Assembly: GCA_037102815.1 (NCBI GenBank)
Contig: BTPP01000004.1
Span: forward strand, 124,001-188,000
Direction of reading: 5' to 3'
Length of the DNA: 64,000 nucleotides
Source of the DNA: Neurospora intermedia
Taxonomy: Eukaryota > Ascomycota > Sordariomycetes > Sordariales > Sordariaceae
The notes under the pieces: generated by a model
What the model was told of the DNA's origin: nothing
Seen by the model: the letters and a program-made list of their open reading frames with translations, nothing else
The model's database searches: none
Shown: positions 11,978-20,687 of the stretch, piece after piece
Layout: each line of letters starts with the position of its first letter
How positions within the stretch are numbered: position 1 is the stretch's first letter
Translations under genes and position numbers: made by a program

Positions 11978-13666
11978 TCATCTTTCGAAGAGGCATCGTG
12001 GCGAAGAAGACGAAAGCTCGTCCCGAGAAGAAATTGCAAGTTCGCAAAGTGCACCAGCAGTAGCGACCAAGCCGATCACTATCCTGAGGGTAAAGCCGAA
12101 AGAGCCCTCCCCGTCGTCATCTTCGTCGCCGTCGTCATTGTTGTCAGAGGTGGTATTATCTTCTTCGGAAGAGGTACTAGATGTATTACTTGGCGTGCAG
12201 CAGGTACTAGAATTGCTCGAGGTAGTACCGGAAGCACCCCATGCCGTCTTCATGTCCTGGCCCGTCATCAAAGCAGGCCACATCCGATCCACCAACCTAC
12301 AACGGCCGTTGAGTCCCGAAAGGATACCTCCGCCGACTCCATGGCCATGGGCGTGTGCAAATGGGAGAGGTCGCGCCCATTTTATGTCATGCAGCCGCCG
12401 TTCCATGTCATGCAGCCGCCGTTCCATGTCCTCCAGCCGCCGTTCCATGTGGCGTCTGTAGTCGGGAGTGGAGGAATCGTGATCATTCCGACGATGGACA
12501 TATGGTCTGTCATAGTCGTTGGGATCTTGGGAGATGAAGGCTGTGGCGAGCATCTCATCGTCACAACGCTGGAGTTGGAAGAAAATATTTTCTCTCGGTA
12601 GCAACCACCACTCTCCTGAGCCGGGCCTCATGGATGTCATATTTACATCCCTGATGGGGTTGTAGGCGTTGAGACGCGACATTGTGTTTGTGTTCCTATA
12701 TGTACCATGGCCAGCAGGAGTGCAGCCAGAGAGTAGTAGACTCTTCACGTCCATTTTCTTGACTGCTTTGCGGGTCGGAGCAAAAAGGTAGGCCACCACG
12801 AGCCAGCGGCCTGTCAGCCACCTGCTGTTATCGTCAGACTGGTCGTGGTTGTCTTGGATGTCTAGACGTTGCGAGAAGACAATCCGCCGGGCGTAGCGGA
12901 GATTGGGATAGCGAACGCGTGGGTAGGCGTAGACGGGATGACGGCCGGCAAAGGCGTCGGGTAGTTGATAGGAGGTCCAGTTGGCTAGCGCGCGCGTGTC
13001 GGCCTTGTTTTCTTCGTTGCCGTTGGTGGAGAACGCAGAGGAGGTTCCGGTCAGAAATTCCTCCAGCTCAGTGAGCTGCGTGGGGAGATCGACGAAGAAA
13101 TGGCGAAGTTCCATATACCATTCCGCCTCAACAGTCTCGCATCTGTTGGTGGACTTGGCGACATTCCAGTTTGTTTCAACGGGATAATGTTGAGAGACGA
13201 GAACAGATGTGAACTTCCGGATCGCTTCTGGGGGAGGCCTGAGCTCCACGGGCGGTTGAGGAGGTGGCTGTTGAAGTGTTTCTTCGGTGAAATGGTATAA
13301 CCAAGAGCGAACAGAGTAACTCATCTTTTGAAAAGAGTATTTCCAGGCATTGTTGCTATTCTTTTCATGGAGATCCAAGACAAGCTGCGTGTTCCAATCT
13401 TCGTAAAATCGGTAGTGCGGTGCATCATACCGACCGCAAAGCTCAGGTTGTCGGTCGGACGTGGCGCGAAACTGGTTACCTCCGGACTGAGAGACGACAT
13501 CGTAGGCATTGTTCTTACTCTGTGAGGACTGACCCATGAAGTGTTCGGCGTCAAGGGCAATTTTATTGCTATATTGGGTGACAGGCTGTTGGATGGATCC
13601 CTCCATGTCTTCGTCGTTGGAAACGGCGCCGCGATACCCGGGGAGAATAGTCAGATTGGACGACAT
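11978..13666 (-). CDS. Unrecognised 562-aa protein, paralogue of the 434-aa protein at 20688
   Basis: A single uninterrupted frame of 562 codons starting MSSNLTILPGYRG. I do not recognise the family. Its middle and C-terminal half aligns with the gene at 20688-21992 through blocks such as LRHFFVDL, ALANWTSY, LTGRWLVVAY, MDVK(S/T)LL and WPALMTGQ. Features visible: a Pro-rich segment near residue 140; three consecutive MERRL(E/H)D heptads near residues 405-427, encoded by 21-bp repeats and suggesting a short coiled coil; a Ser/Thr-rich then acidic stretch near 475-520; and a hydrophobic helix near the C-terminus (FTLRIVIGLVATAGALCEL) that could anchor it in a membrane. It lies between the two mini-gene clusters. 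The length of the frame and the conservation with the second copy argue that it is a real gene; function is unknown. Confidence 0.75.
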   Translation of the reverse strand: MSSNLTILPGYRGAVSNDEDMEGSIQQPVTQYSNKIALDAEHFMGQSSQSKNNAYDVVSQSGGNQFRATSDRQPELCGRYDAPHYRFYEDWNTQLVLDLHEKNSNNAWKYSFQKMSYSVRSWLYHFTEETLQQPPPQPPVELRPPPEAIRKFTSVLVSQHYPVETNWNVAKSTNRCETVEAEWYMELRHFFVDLPTQLTELEEFLTGTSSAFSTNGNEENKADTRALANWTSYQLPDAFAGRHPVYAYPRVRYPNLRYARRIVFSQRLDIQDNHDQSDDNSRWLTGRWLVVAYLFAPTRKAVKKMDVKSLLLSGCTPAGHGTYRNTNTMSRLNAYNPIRDVNMTSMRPGSGEWWLLPRENIFFQLQRCDDEMLATAFISQDPNDYDRPYVHRRNDHDSSTPDYRRHMERRLEDMERRLHDMERRLHDIKWARPLPFAHAHGHGVGGGILSGLNGRCRLVDRMWPALMTGQDMKTAWGASGTTSSNSSTCCTPSNTSSTSSEEDNTTSDNNDDGDEDDDGEGSFGFTLRIVIGLVATAGALCELAISSRDELSSSSPRCLFER

Positions 13667-16600
13667 GATAAACTCTGTTGAGCGTAAGTTGATGGTTACG
13701 TAGAGGTAGATTTAGCGCATGTGTGGATCTTGGGGAGTATGTATGACAAAAATCATTTGGTAAAAGAGGGAGAAAGGAAGGGCGGGTAGGCTTTAAGTAC
13801 TTGACCTCTACGATACATAGAGGTGTGAAGGCGGAAGCACATATATATCTTGCCTAACTGGTTTCGAATCCGGTATCCGAGTTGGACTTCCTGCTTTTCG
13901 GCATATTATACGTGTGCATATTTGGGTGAAATGCATATGCAGCTCTCTCTGGTGCATCAGGGCTGTAGAGGTATCTATAAACTCGGGTCATCCCTTTTTG
14001 TTTCCCTGGAAATTAGACATAATCAGACATAATCAGATATGTCGGTATGAGTTCGAAAGTTCCCCATTTTTGCCCGTAGAAAATACGTGTAGCGGGGACG
14101 ACGCATTGTCACCCCGAAGCATACATTGTAAATCCAATTCTTCTGGTGCCCTGTCATCTTCCGCTGTCTTAGTGTTGGCGAGCGGGGACATTCAAATTCA
14201 CCTGCATGCATATAATTTCTGGCTGGCATAAATATTGCAGTATGTTTAAAGACCATTCTTGATTTCGAGCAGACCAAAAACGGATGGCCTGAGTATATAC
14301 GATACACAGACAGGCAGGATCCCAGCACATCCGATTGAGTACTTCCTTATGTTTTCAAGCAACACAGCATCTCTTATTGTCCCGCACGTAAGTACGAGGT
14401 TCGTCTTCTGGATCTCATCCGATTTCAGGCTATCCTTCAGTTCTGCGCAACTCAGCCAGAAGAGAGGTATCCACGACAAAAGCCCTCATACTCTTGTTCC
14501 ACACATGTACCAAACACCTGCAACCAAGAGCGAGCATAAGGTCTCACCCGCTCCTTTGAAGTACCGCAGCGGGCAAGACTTTGTTTGTTTACGGTATGGT
14601 GTTGACTGGCCTCAAGCTTGGGAGGGACAACTTGTTCGTCGGGAGTAGAAGATCCGAAGTGCCTCAAGCACCGGCCTCGGTATCGGTGGCAGCGGGGGCG
14701 CCAAAAAGGGTGCTGGTGCTCTGGGATCCATGATCGTGCTGCCCGTTACGATTTCGTGGTGTCTGCATGGAGTATCATTCGTGGCATACTCCATATCTAC
14801 TCCAATAGCATCGGGGTCGTCTTGGATTGGAGAGGTGGGCGTGTCGGGGGTAGCAGCTCGTTCTCTAGATCTGGTGACTGGCTGGATTGTTGTTGAGCAT
14901 TTTCCTACACAAAATCGTAAAGGGATGCCAACAATGAATGGAATGCGAACGGAAGTCAACTTACACACCCCAGAGCTGATTCATGCCTATCAAGCGATCT
15001 CAACTCTCAAGTGAAGGCGAAGGTGATAATGTAGATGACTACAGAGTCCGAGGCACTTGGATGTCGAGGACATGATGTTTTTGATGATGAAATGATTGCC
15101 AAAATTAGGTACCAAAACTTGAGTGATGGTGATGAAGAGAGGAGAGAGGAGTTTCGAAGAATTCAGGAGCTTCTACGGTAGCCTTGCGGCTGGTCGCATA
15201 TATAGAGCAACGACATGAATCAATTGAACACAGAAGGGCCTTGGAAAGTTGACGCGAGGTCTCCAGCTCAAAGACAAAGAAACCAGTATTGGACTGTCCA
15301 ACACACGAAGAGCATCCGGCATTGCTATGTTGTGGAGAAACAGGGGAAGAATCAAAGTTGCAACACCCAGCCGAATCATTTCCCAATCCCAAAATCTCAA
15401 TGGTGAACTTCAAGTTCAGTTGATAATGGAAGAAGAAGAAGAAGAAGGAAGAGGAAAATGAAGGGGGGGGATTCTCTGTAACTGTACATTGGTACGCGAG
15501 TACCTCCAAGAATTCACGTGTTGATCGAAAATACATCCTACTGTGCTCAACAGCGGCCTGCCAGGTTACAATTCCGTCATTGTTGCCAGCGGAAATCACA
15601 CTTCAGTTGCGCTTCTCAGGGCTGGCGCAAACTGAAGAGGAAGTTACGGCCCGGACTGCTGGGTGCTTGCCGTGCGATACCGGGGCAATCTGGACGTGCC
15701 ATAGGTAAGTCGCCCCACACCCGGAATACACAATCCGTCGACCCCATTCGCACTTGCTTCTCGCTCGCCATTCTGTCCTGTTCTAGAATTATTGGGACAG
15801 GGAGCGACGCGGCGCCTGCCCCATGTTCAAGACCCAGGTCAAGGCATCATGGTACCTCAGGAAGTGAAAGGAGGAGAGGTTCCTAGGATGGGTGCGTATC
15901 TTGATCATGATAAAGGGCAGTCACGGGGACTTGGCTCGATGCCCAGAAATGGAAGGGTCACTAGTCACGAGAGGCTTCTTTTCTCGAATTCATGATGCCG
16001 AGGTGCCTCACTTCAGCTTGGTTTGGCTGCCCCTGGTAATACCAACCTCAAGTCTCGGTGAAGGGCGCCCTCTTCGATGAAAGACTTTTTCAGTGGAAGT
16101 GACGGTTTAACCTTCCACCCTTTCTTTTCTTTTGCGGATCACGTCCCCAACCCACGTCATGAACAAACCAAGAAAGCTGAGGCCTTTGAGCAAGGAACCT
16201 CCATCCTTGTGTCTTTCGAATGTAGAAATGAGCGCTCCGTCCCCGATAAAGGAGCATGAAAAGGCAACTGCGTTAGGGCTATGAAACATGTGGAGTTTCG
16301 TTCCAGTCCCCAAGCCCGAATGATGGATGGATGAGTAAGGAGTGTCCGGCCTGCACTGGGAAAGAGAACTTAAGATGGCTCCCATGCGCACTTGCACATC
16401 ATGATCATGACACCATATTAACGACAGTACTAGGCAATGGGATGTCCAGACTAGGTCAACTTGGAACATCGATACGACCACTGCTCCGGCTCACGCCCGT
16501 CTCGCTCTTCCCGGGCCTTTTGTCAGGCAGATGCCCCAGTTCTTCCTGCCTGCCGTCAAGATGGCCATCTTCTGCCCCGCTATCGCCACGGCAGTAGCTC

Positions 16601-16806
16601 AGGTAGTAACAAAAGTCCAGGACAACTGAATTGACCCGTCGGGTCCGAGAAGGCCGCAGCGTGAGCGCTCACGTTTGAATTGAAGAAGGCGCAGGCCAGT
16701 TTCCGCACTACCAAGATACATAAAAGGTACCACGTACCACTCCGTCGAATGAGGTCATGACGGGGAAGGGAAGGGAAAGAGGGGACGGAGAAAACGACTG
16801 AGCTAT
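13667..16806. other. Intergenic, weak gene candidates only
   Basis: A minus-strand frame at 14612-14968 (Pro-rich tail, preceded by an intron-like TTTTGTGTAG end and a GTAAGT donor near 14965) might be the last exon of a small spliced gene. However, no first exon joins it in phase. On the plus strand a possible intron (CATAG/GTAAGT at about 15710 to TTCTAG at about 15786) lies in short frames. Neither is supported enough to call. The stretch also holds a transposon end fragment at 15239. Confidence 0.4.
15239..15291 (+). repeat. End fragment of the 266-bp TIR element family
   Basis: The segment GTTGACGCGAGGTCTC...GAAACCAGTATTGGACTG matches the right end of the full element at 37015-37280, including its terminal repeat, with a few substitutions. 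Only about 50 bp remain. It is a truncated copy in the same orientation as the 37-kb copy. Confidence 0.55.
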
Positions 16807-16937
16807 AGCACGCTTTTCCAGCTCAGTTGGGGCACCCAGAAAGCTATAAGATCCCTCTTCCCCCGGCCCAACCTCTCCTCAGAATTTCTTTTTTTCTCCA
16901 GCATTGTTAAGCACTTTGGCTTAACACACCCAACAAC
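16807..16937 (+). promoter_or_regulatory. Conserved leader/promoter block of the mini-gene family
   Basis: This block precedes the ATG of the 16938 unit and recurs almost unchanged at 17987-18144 and, on the minus strand, at 10494-10440. Partial versions occur upstream of units A and B. It contains CCAGCTCAGTTGGGGCAC, a TATA-like GCTATAAGATCC and a pyrimidine-rich stretch ending CTCTCC. It is closer in sequence between copies than the proteins are, which fits a shared core promoter and 5' leader. That role is inferred. Confidence 0.5.
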
Positions 16938-17409
16938 ATGGTCTGCCTGACGGCCTTTTTGACAGCACTATTCAACAAACTTCTCACCACTACAATTTGG
17001 TTAGTCGTTTTCTTGTGGAATGCTCTGTTTGTATTCCCCCGAGGGTGGCCCAATTGTTGGGTATTGTAAGTCTCCTTCATATTCGAACTCATTTTTGTTT
17101 TTTCCTTTCACCTGTCTTCTTCTCTCCTCAACAACTCGCCTTATCCTCTCGATCCTCTCTATTCCTCGCTAACCGGAAACAGCCGGCTGCCATGCGTCCA
17201 CGTCCCAGGTGCCCGAGACCCGAACCAAGAAGAGCCATGACCGCCTTGCCCTCCCCGGGCCCACTAGCTTCAACCGTGGGTTAGGGATGAGTAGGTCGAT
17301 GTTATTCCCAGGTCATGGAATGCATTACTGACAGTTGCATAGAGCGTGGCCGGCCTTTGAGATGTCGCTGGAAGCTGCAAACAACCTGGCAGGTATAGCA
17401 GCCCCGTGA
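16938..17409 (+). CDS. Mini-gene unit D: most complete plus-strand member
   Basis: Exon 1 starts MVCLTAFLTALFNKLL at 16938 and encodes a hydrophobic segment (IWLVVFLWNALFVF). The likely donor is GTAAGT at about 17067. Intron 1 ends CTCGCTAACCGGAAACAG just before 17183. Exon 2 is short and Pro/Arg-rich. Intron 2 is again 44 nt (17291-17334) and aligns gap-free with intron 2 of unit A. Exon 3 (17335-17409, LHRAWPAFEMSLEAANN) ends TGA. With the strongest donor, exon 2 meets a stop before exon 3, so the exact coding path is uncertain: a shorter product, an alternative donor or decay. Homology to unit A in opposite orientation supports a real gene family. Function unknown; a small membrane-associated peptide is a guess from exon 1. 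Confidence 0.45.
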
Positions 17410-17503
17410 AGTTGGGAGCGGCGCAATGGATCCAATACCAACATCTGAACCCACATTCGCTCTCATCTTACCCCTTCCATCCCATCGATCGCTGTCAGCA
17501 ACA

Positions 17504-17660
17504 ATGTCCGGCAAGCCCACGTCCCAGTCTGCCTTCCTACAGACCTTCTACACCCTCGCATTCCCCAAGGCCGTCCGGGCCTTGATTCGGCTCCTCGTGT
17601 TCTGCGCGAACATCTCATCACACATTCATTACCAACATCGCTTTCATCTTTTCATCCACA
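17504..17660 (+). pseudogene. Mini-gene unit E, first-exon-like copy
   Basis: The ATG at 17504 follows a pyrimidine-rich leader resembling that of the next unit. The predicted start MSGKPTSQ continues into a hydrophobic stretch (ALIRLLVFCANI) positioned like the WLVVF segment of units A, D and G. No conserved intron or exon 3 follows before the next ATG at 17661, and the open frame runs on over it. Probably a truncated family member. Confidence 0.3.
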
Positions 17661-18029
17661 ATGTCCGAGTGCGTGACAGTCAACACTGTCGTCGCAGCCT
17701 TGGCGCACAAGGTCTTCCTCGCCGACATATGGCTCCTCGTGATCTCCGTCAACATGCTTCTTCGTCAAGACCTGCGGGTGTCTATCGCATTCCCCTACAT
17801 ACCTCGACCAATAACACCGAGTCCTTCCACGCCACTTCTATCGAAGAAGGAGCCATACAGTAATAAGTCAGGCATCATCAAGGGAAAGAACACTATGGGT
17901 GCCTTCAGGTTAGCTTCTCCGCTGGAAGTCATGTTCCAACCCACCACTGACAAAACAAAGCAACAGCTGCTGCCCCTACCACGGACAGCACGCTTTTCCA
18001 GCTCAGTTGGGGCACCCAGAAAGCTATAA
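17661..18029 (+). pseudogene. Mini-gene unit F, first-exon-like copy with long open frame
   Basis: The ATG at 17661 has the leader TTTTCATCCACA in front. The protein begins MSECVTVNTVVAALAHK, then a hydrophobic segment (FLADIWLLVISVNMLL) matching the family pattern (hydrophobic start, conserved Lys, W-L-V core). The frame stays open for 122 codons and reads through the leader block of the next unit at 17987, so the tail is unlikely to be genuine. Could be a small expressed protein or a relic. Confidence 0.3.
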
Positions 18030-18144
18030 GATTCCTCTTCCCCCGGCCCAAACTCTCGTTAGATTTTCTTTCTCTCCAACATCGTTAAGGACTTTGTTTT
18101 TTGTTTTTTGAAATATCATCCCTTCTTTTCAGTTCCATCCCAAC

Positions 18145-18395
18145 ATGTTAGCTTTCATCCTAACGCTCTGGGCCGCAGAGCCCCACAAGCTCGCCATGTG
18201 CGGCGTTTGGCTGGTTGTATTTGGAGTACACATACTGGGCGGGTGTGGATCCGCGACCAGTGAGTCAATCCATGCTAGGTATTCTTAGGTTATGAAATCT
18301 ACGATCGCTGACAGTTGCACACCAGTGCCTTTCCAGCAGTCGCAGCCTCGGTCCGTGCGGCCACAGAGGTCGTTCGAATCATCTCCACTCTCTAA
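18145..18395 (+). pseudogene. Mini-gene unit G, lacks intron 1 and most of exon 2
   Basis: Exon 1 starts MLAFILTLWAAEPHK and has the core GVWLVVFGVHILG without the five extra bases seen in unit B. It then runs directly into the end of an exon-2-like sequence (GATCCGCGACCA). Intron 2 is 55 nt (18260-18314, GTGAGT to GCTGACAG). Exon 3 (18315-18395) starts LHTSAFPAVAASVRAA and ends TAA. The exon-1 frame does not match the frame needed to enter exon 3, so the copy seems broken at the fusion point. The exon-2 end, intron 2 and exon 3 are duplicated again from 18461. Confidence 0.4.
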
Positions 18396-18675
18396 ATGAA
18401 TTCCATTCCGCATTCTCCATCCAGCGATCGTTTCATCAGCGAAATACCACCACCCAGGTGGCGGGTGTAGATCCGCGACCAGTGAGTCAATCCATGCTAG
18501 GTATTCTCAGGTTATAAAATCTACAATCGCTGACAGTTGCACACCAGTGCCTTTCCAGCAGTCGCAGCCTCGGTCCGTGCGGCCACAGAGGTCGTTCGAA
18601 TCATCTCCACTCTCTAAATGAATTCCATTCCCCGGCATTCTCCATTCAGCGATCATCAGCGAAATACCACCAGGG
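18239..18675 (+). repeat. 222-bp direct tandem duplication
   Basis: Unit 1 starts at 18239 (GCGGGTGTGGATCCGCG) and unit 2 at 18461 (GCGGGTGTAGATCCGCG). Each covers the end of exon 2, intron 2, exon 3 and about 60 bp of 3' flank of the mini-gene. Differences are mostly transitions (several G/A) plus two small indels. The intron-2 equivalent in the second copy is at 18482-18536 and the exon-3 equivalent at 18537-18617. Confidence 0.85.
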
Positions 18676-20687
18676 GCAGTTTTCACCACGATGGACCAAA
18701 CCTCCAATGGCGGGACTCAAGAAGGGCAGTCTCCCCCTAGACCCGGTGGGAACCTGAGTTGAAGCCTTCACTCGATCGGGCGGAAACAGTTCAGTTACTG
18801 TCAATCTAATGATTGATCAATGACCATTGATCAACACTGAATGCGGTGTGCAACGCCCGCAATTGCAGGCAGCGGGGAAGAAACGGGACTTAGGATTGGT
18901 GGTCGCGCGGCATGGGCGTTACACCACTAACATTTGCAACGCTAAACCGGCGTCAGCTTCGATAAGGGCTCATCTAAGTCAAAGAATAAGCCGGACACCT
19001 TCAGTTACTACAGTCAAGTACAATACACCTTTAGCATCCTCTTGCAGGCATCTACAAATCTTTGCCATACCTTGTGTTCGCGATTTCATGTGTTTCCCGG
19101 ATTCAATAATACCTATTGGACTCTCGCAGATGTGTTTCCAACTTATCACAAGGCATTCCATGTTTTAGTGACGGTGTTTCTTAACACTAACGAGCAGCAT
19201 TGGGCTATCCGCATTTGGTTCATTTTTCAATCCCCTTCTTCAGTCACGATCGCTCCGAGGACTAGAATAAGATGAAGGATACATATAGCAACCTTGGAAA
19301 TTCCTGTGGTACTTCGAGTACTATCTCCAGCACATCTAGAAGCACCTCCAGTACTTCTTCTCAAAATGGTACCGCCCCCTCCAACATCAATGAACACTTG
19401 ACATTGCTAGAAGACGCTTTTTTTTATGATGGTGGGCTTTGGGGTTGGCTGGTTATTGGGCTCCATGTTGACAAAAATCTGGCATATGAAACGGCTCTTC
19501 TCCTGCGCTTCACGATAGCCTCGCAAAAGCTAAAAAGGCGTCTTTCAACAAACAACATCCAGATGGACAGACAGAGGTCCCCAAACAAACACGCAGAACT
19601 GACAGGACTTGGTTTCTCGGTAAACCTACTCCTAGACATTTAGACAATCACATTCGTGTGGACGGCACGCTCTTTTTTTCTTTTCTTTTTTTTTTCTTGG
19701 AAATCTAGGACTAGAAAGGTTTTTGATTGGTGGGATTGTCGTGGATATAGATAGCAAGCACAACCTTCACCTACAAAACTCTTCGTTGAGGCCAAACTTC
19801 TACTACATACTCTACTTGGAGGTCATCGCGGTGATAGCGTGTTAAAGTCATGTACATGCAGTGTAGTATTACAGCCACGTCATTGATAAACCTACCTCTA
19901 GGTACCTAGAGGTACCTAGGTAGGTAGTCGTAGTGGTACTTTTGTCCAAGTTGTTATGTCGCCATTTCGGGTCCCAAATTGATACATGTTGTATCTGTCA
20001 TCATCCACATCAAAAGTTACCTCTACTGCGTTTATCTTTACCGATGTTAACCCTCACAGGCAGTCGGTACCTCTACATAATCCATCCTCCCACTGGGTTT
20101 CACTGGGTTCTGGCCGTTCTGATAGTGTTGTGGGAGAGAGAGAGCACTTCACTTTGAAACTTGCCGAGTACCTCTAGACAAGATGACTTGAGATGGGTTC
20201 TGCATAAGACATTACGCTATCATTGCTGATCCTCCTATCCTGGAATAAGCTCAATCGGAGATGAGGCTACTCGTTGATTGACCCTGTTGATGATGCCTCG
20301 TTTTGCTATGGAAGTTTCGAGTGCCTTTGGTTGGTGTGCTTGACTTGCACCCATCTCGCTCACTTCCATGTTCATGTCGTGCCAAAGACAAGACAGATGT
20401 GCTTAGAACTCTAGCAGCCTGGCAATACCAGATGTCACTCGGTCGTTGCATAAAACATGTTAATCGGATGTAGAATTGCCTAAAGTTGAGCTATGGATGT
20501 ATTGTGAAGTTACGCCAACGTTGTTACGGTAGAGGTATTGTTGCTGATTCCCCTCTAATTACTACTGACATAACCTCAATCTCAAATGAAGCCGCCCACC
20601 AATGACCCTTTGCAGGTCGGGGATGCCTCGCCTGCATGTATTTGACATACACTTCCGACCGCTGTTGAATCCATACATGTATCCATC
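18676..20687. other. Mostly non-coding stretch
   Basis: Apart from the weak open frame at 19272 no gene is supported. A plus-strand frame at 19042-19275 reads somewhat like protein (HVFPGFNNTYWTLADVFP) but has no clear start or splice partner. T-rich tract at 19671-19698. A dense run of palindromic GGTACCTAGAGGTACC sequence lies near 19894-19925. Confidence 0.4.
19272..19643 (+). CDS. Possible small Ser/Thr-rich protein
   Basis: A 123-codon frame with ATG start (MKDTYSNLGNSCGTSS). The Ser/Thr-rich segment resembles the linker before the C-terminal hydrophobic helix of the 562-aa protein (GTTSSNSST...STSSEEDNT), also at DNA level. A moderately hydrophobic stretch follows (GLWGWLVIGLHV). It could be a broken C-terminal fragment of that family, or coincidence of low-complexity sequence. 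Confidence 0.25.
   Translation: MKDTYSNLGNSCGTSSTISSTSRSTSSTSSQNGTAPSNINEHLTLLEDAFFYDGGLWGWLVIGLHVDKNLAYETALLLRFTIASQKLKRRLSTNNIQMDRQRSPNKHAELTGLGFSVNLLLDI

Noticed and set aside
13859-13875. TGGTTTCGAATCCGG resembling a tRNA T-arm
   Set aside because: No acceptor, D or anticodon arm can be built around it and the loop has one base too many.
15105-15599. Minus frame of 164 codons with Phe and His runs
   Set aside because: The Phe run comes from a GAA repeat and the frame crosses a transposon-end fragment, so it is not a gene.
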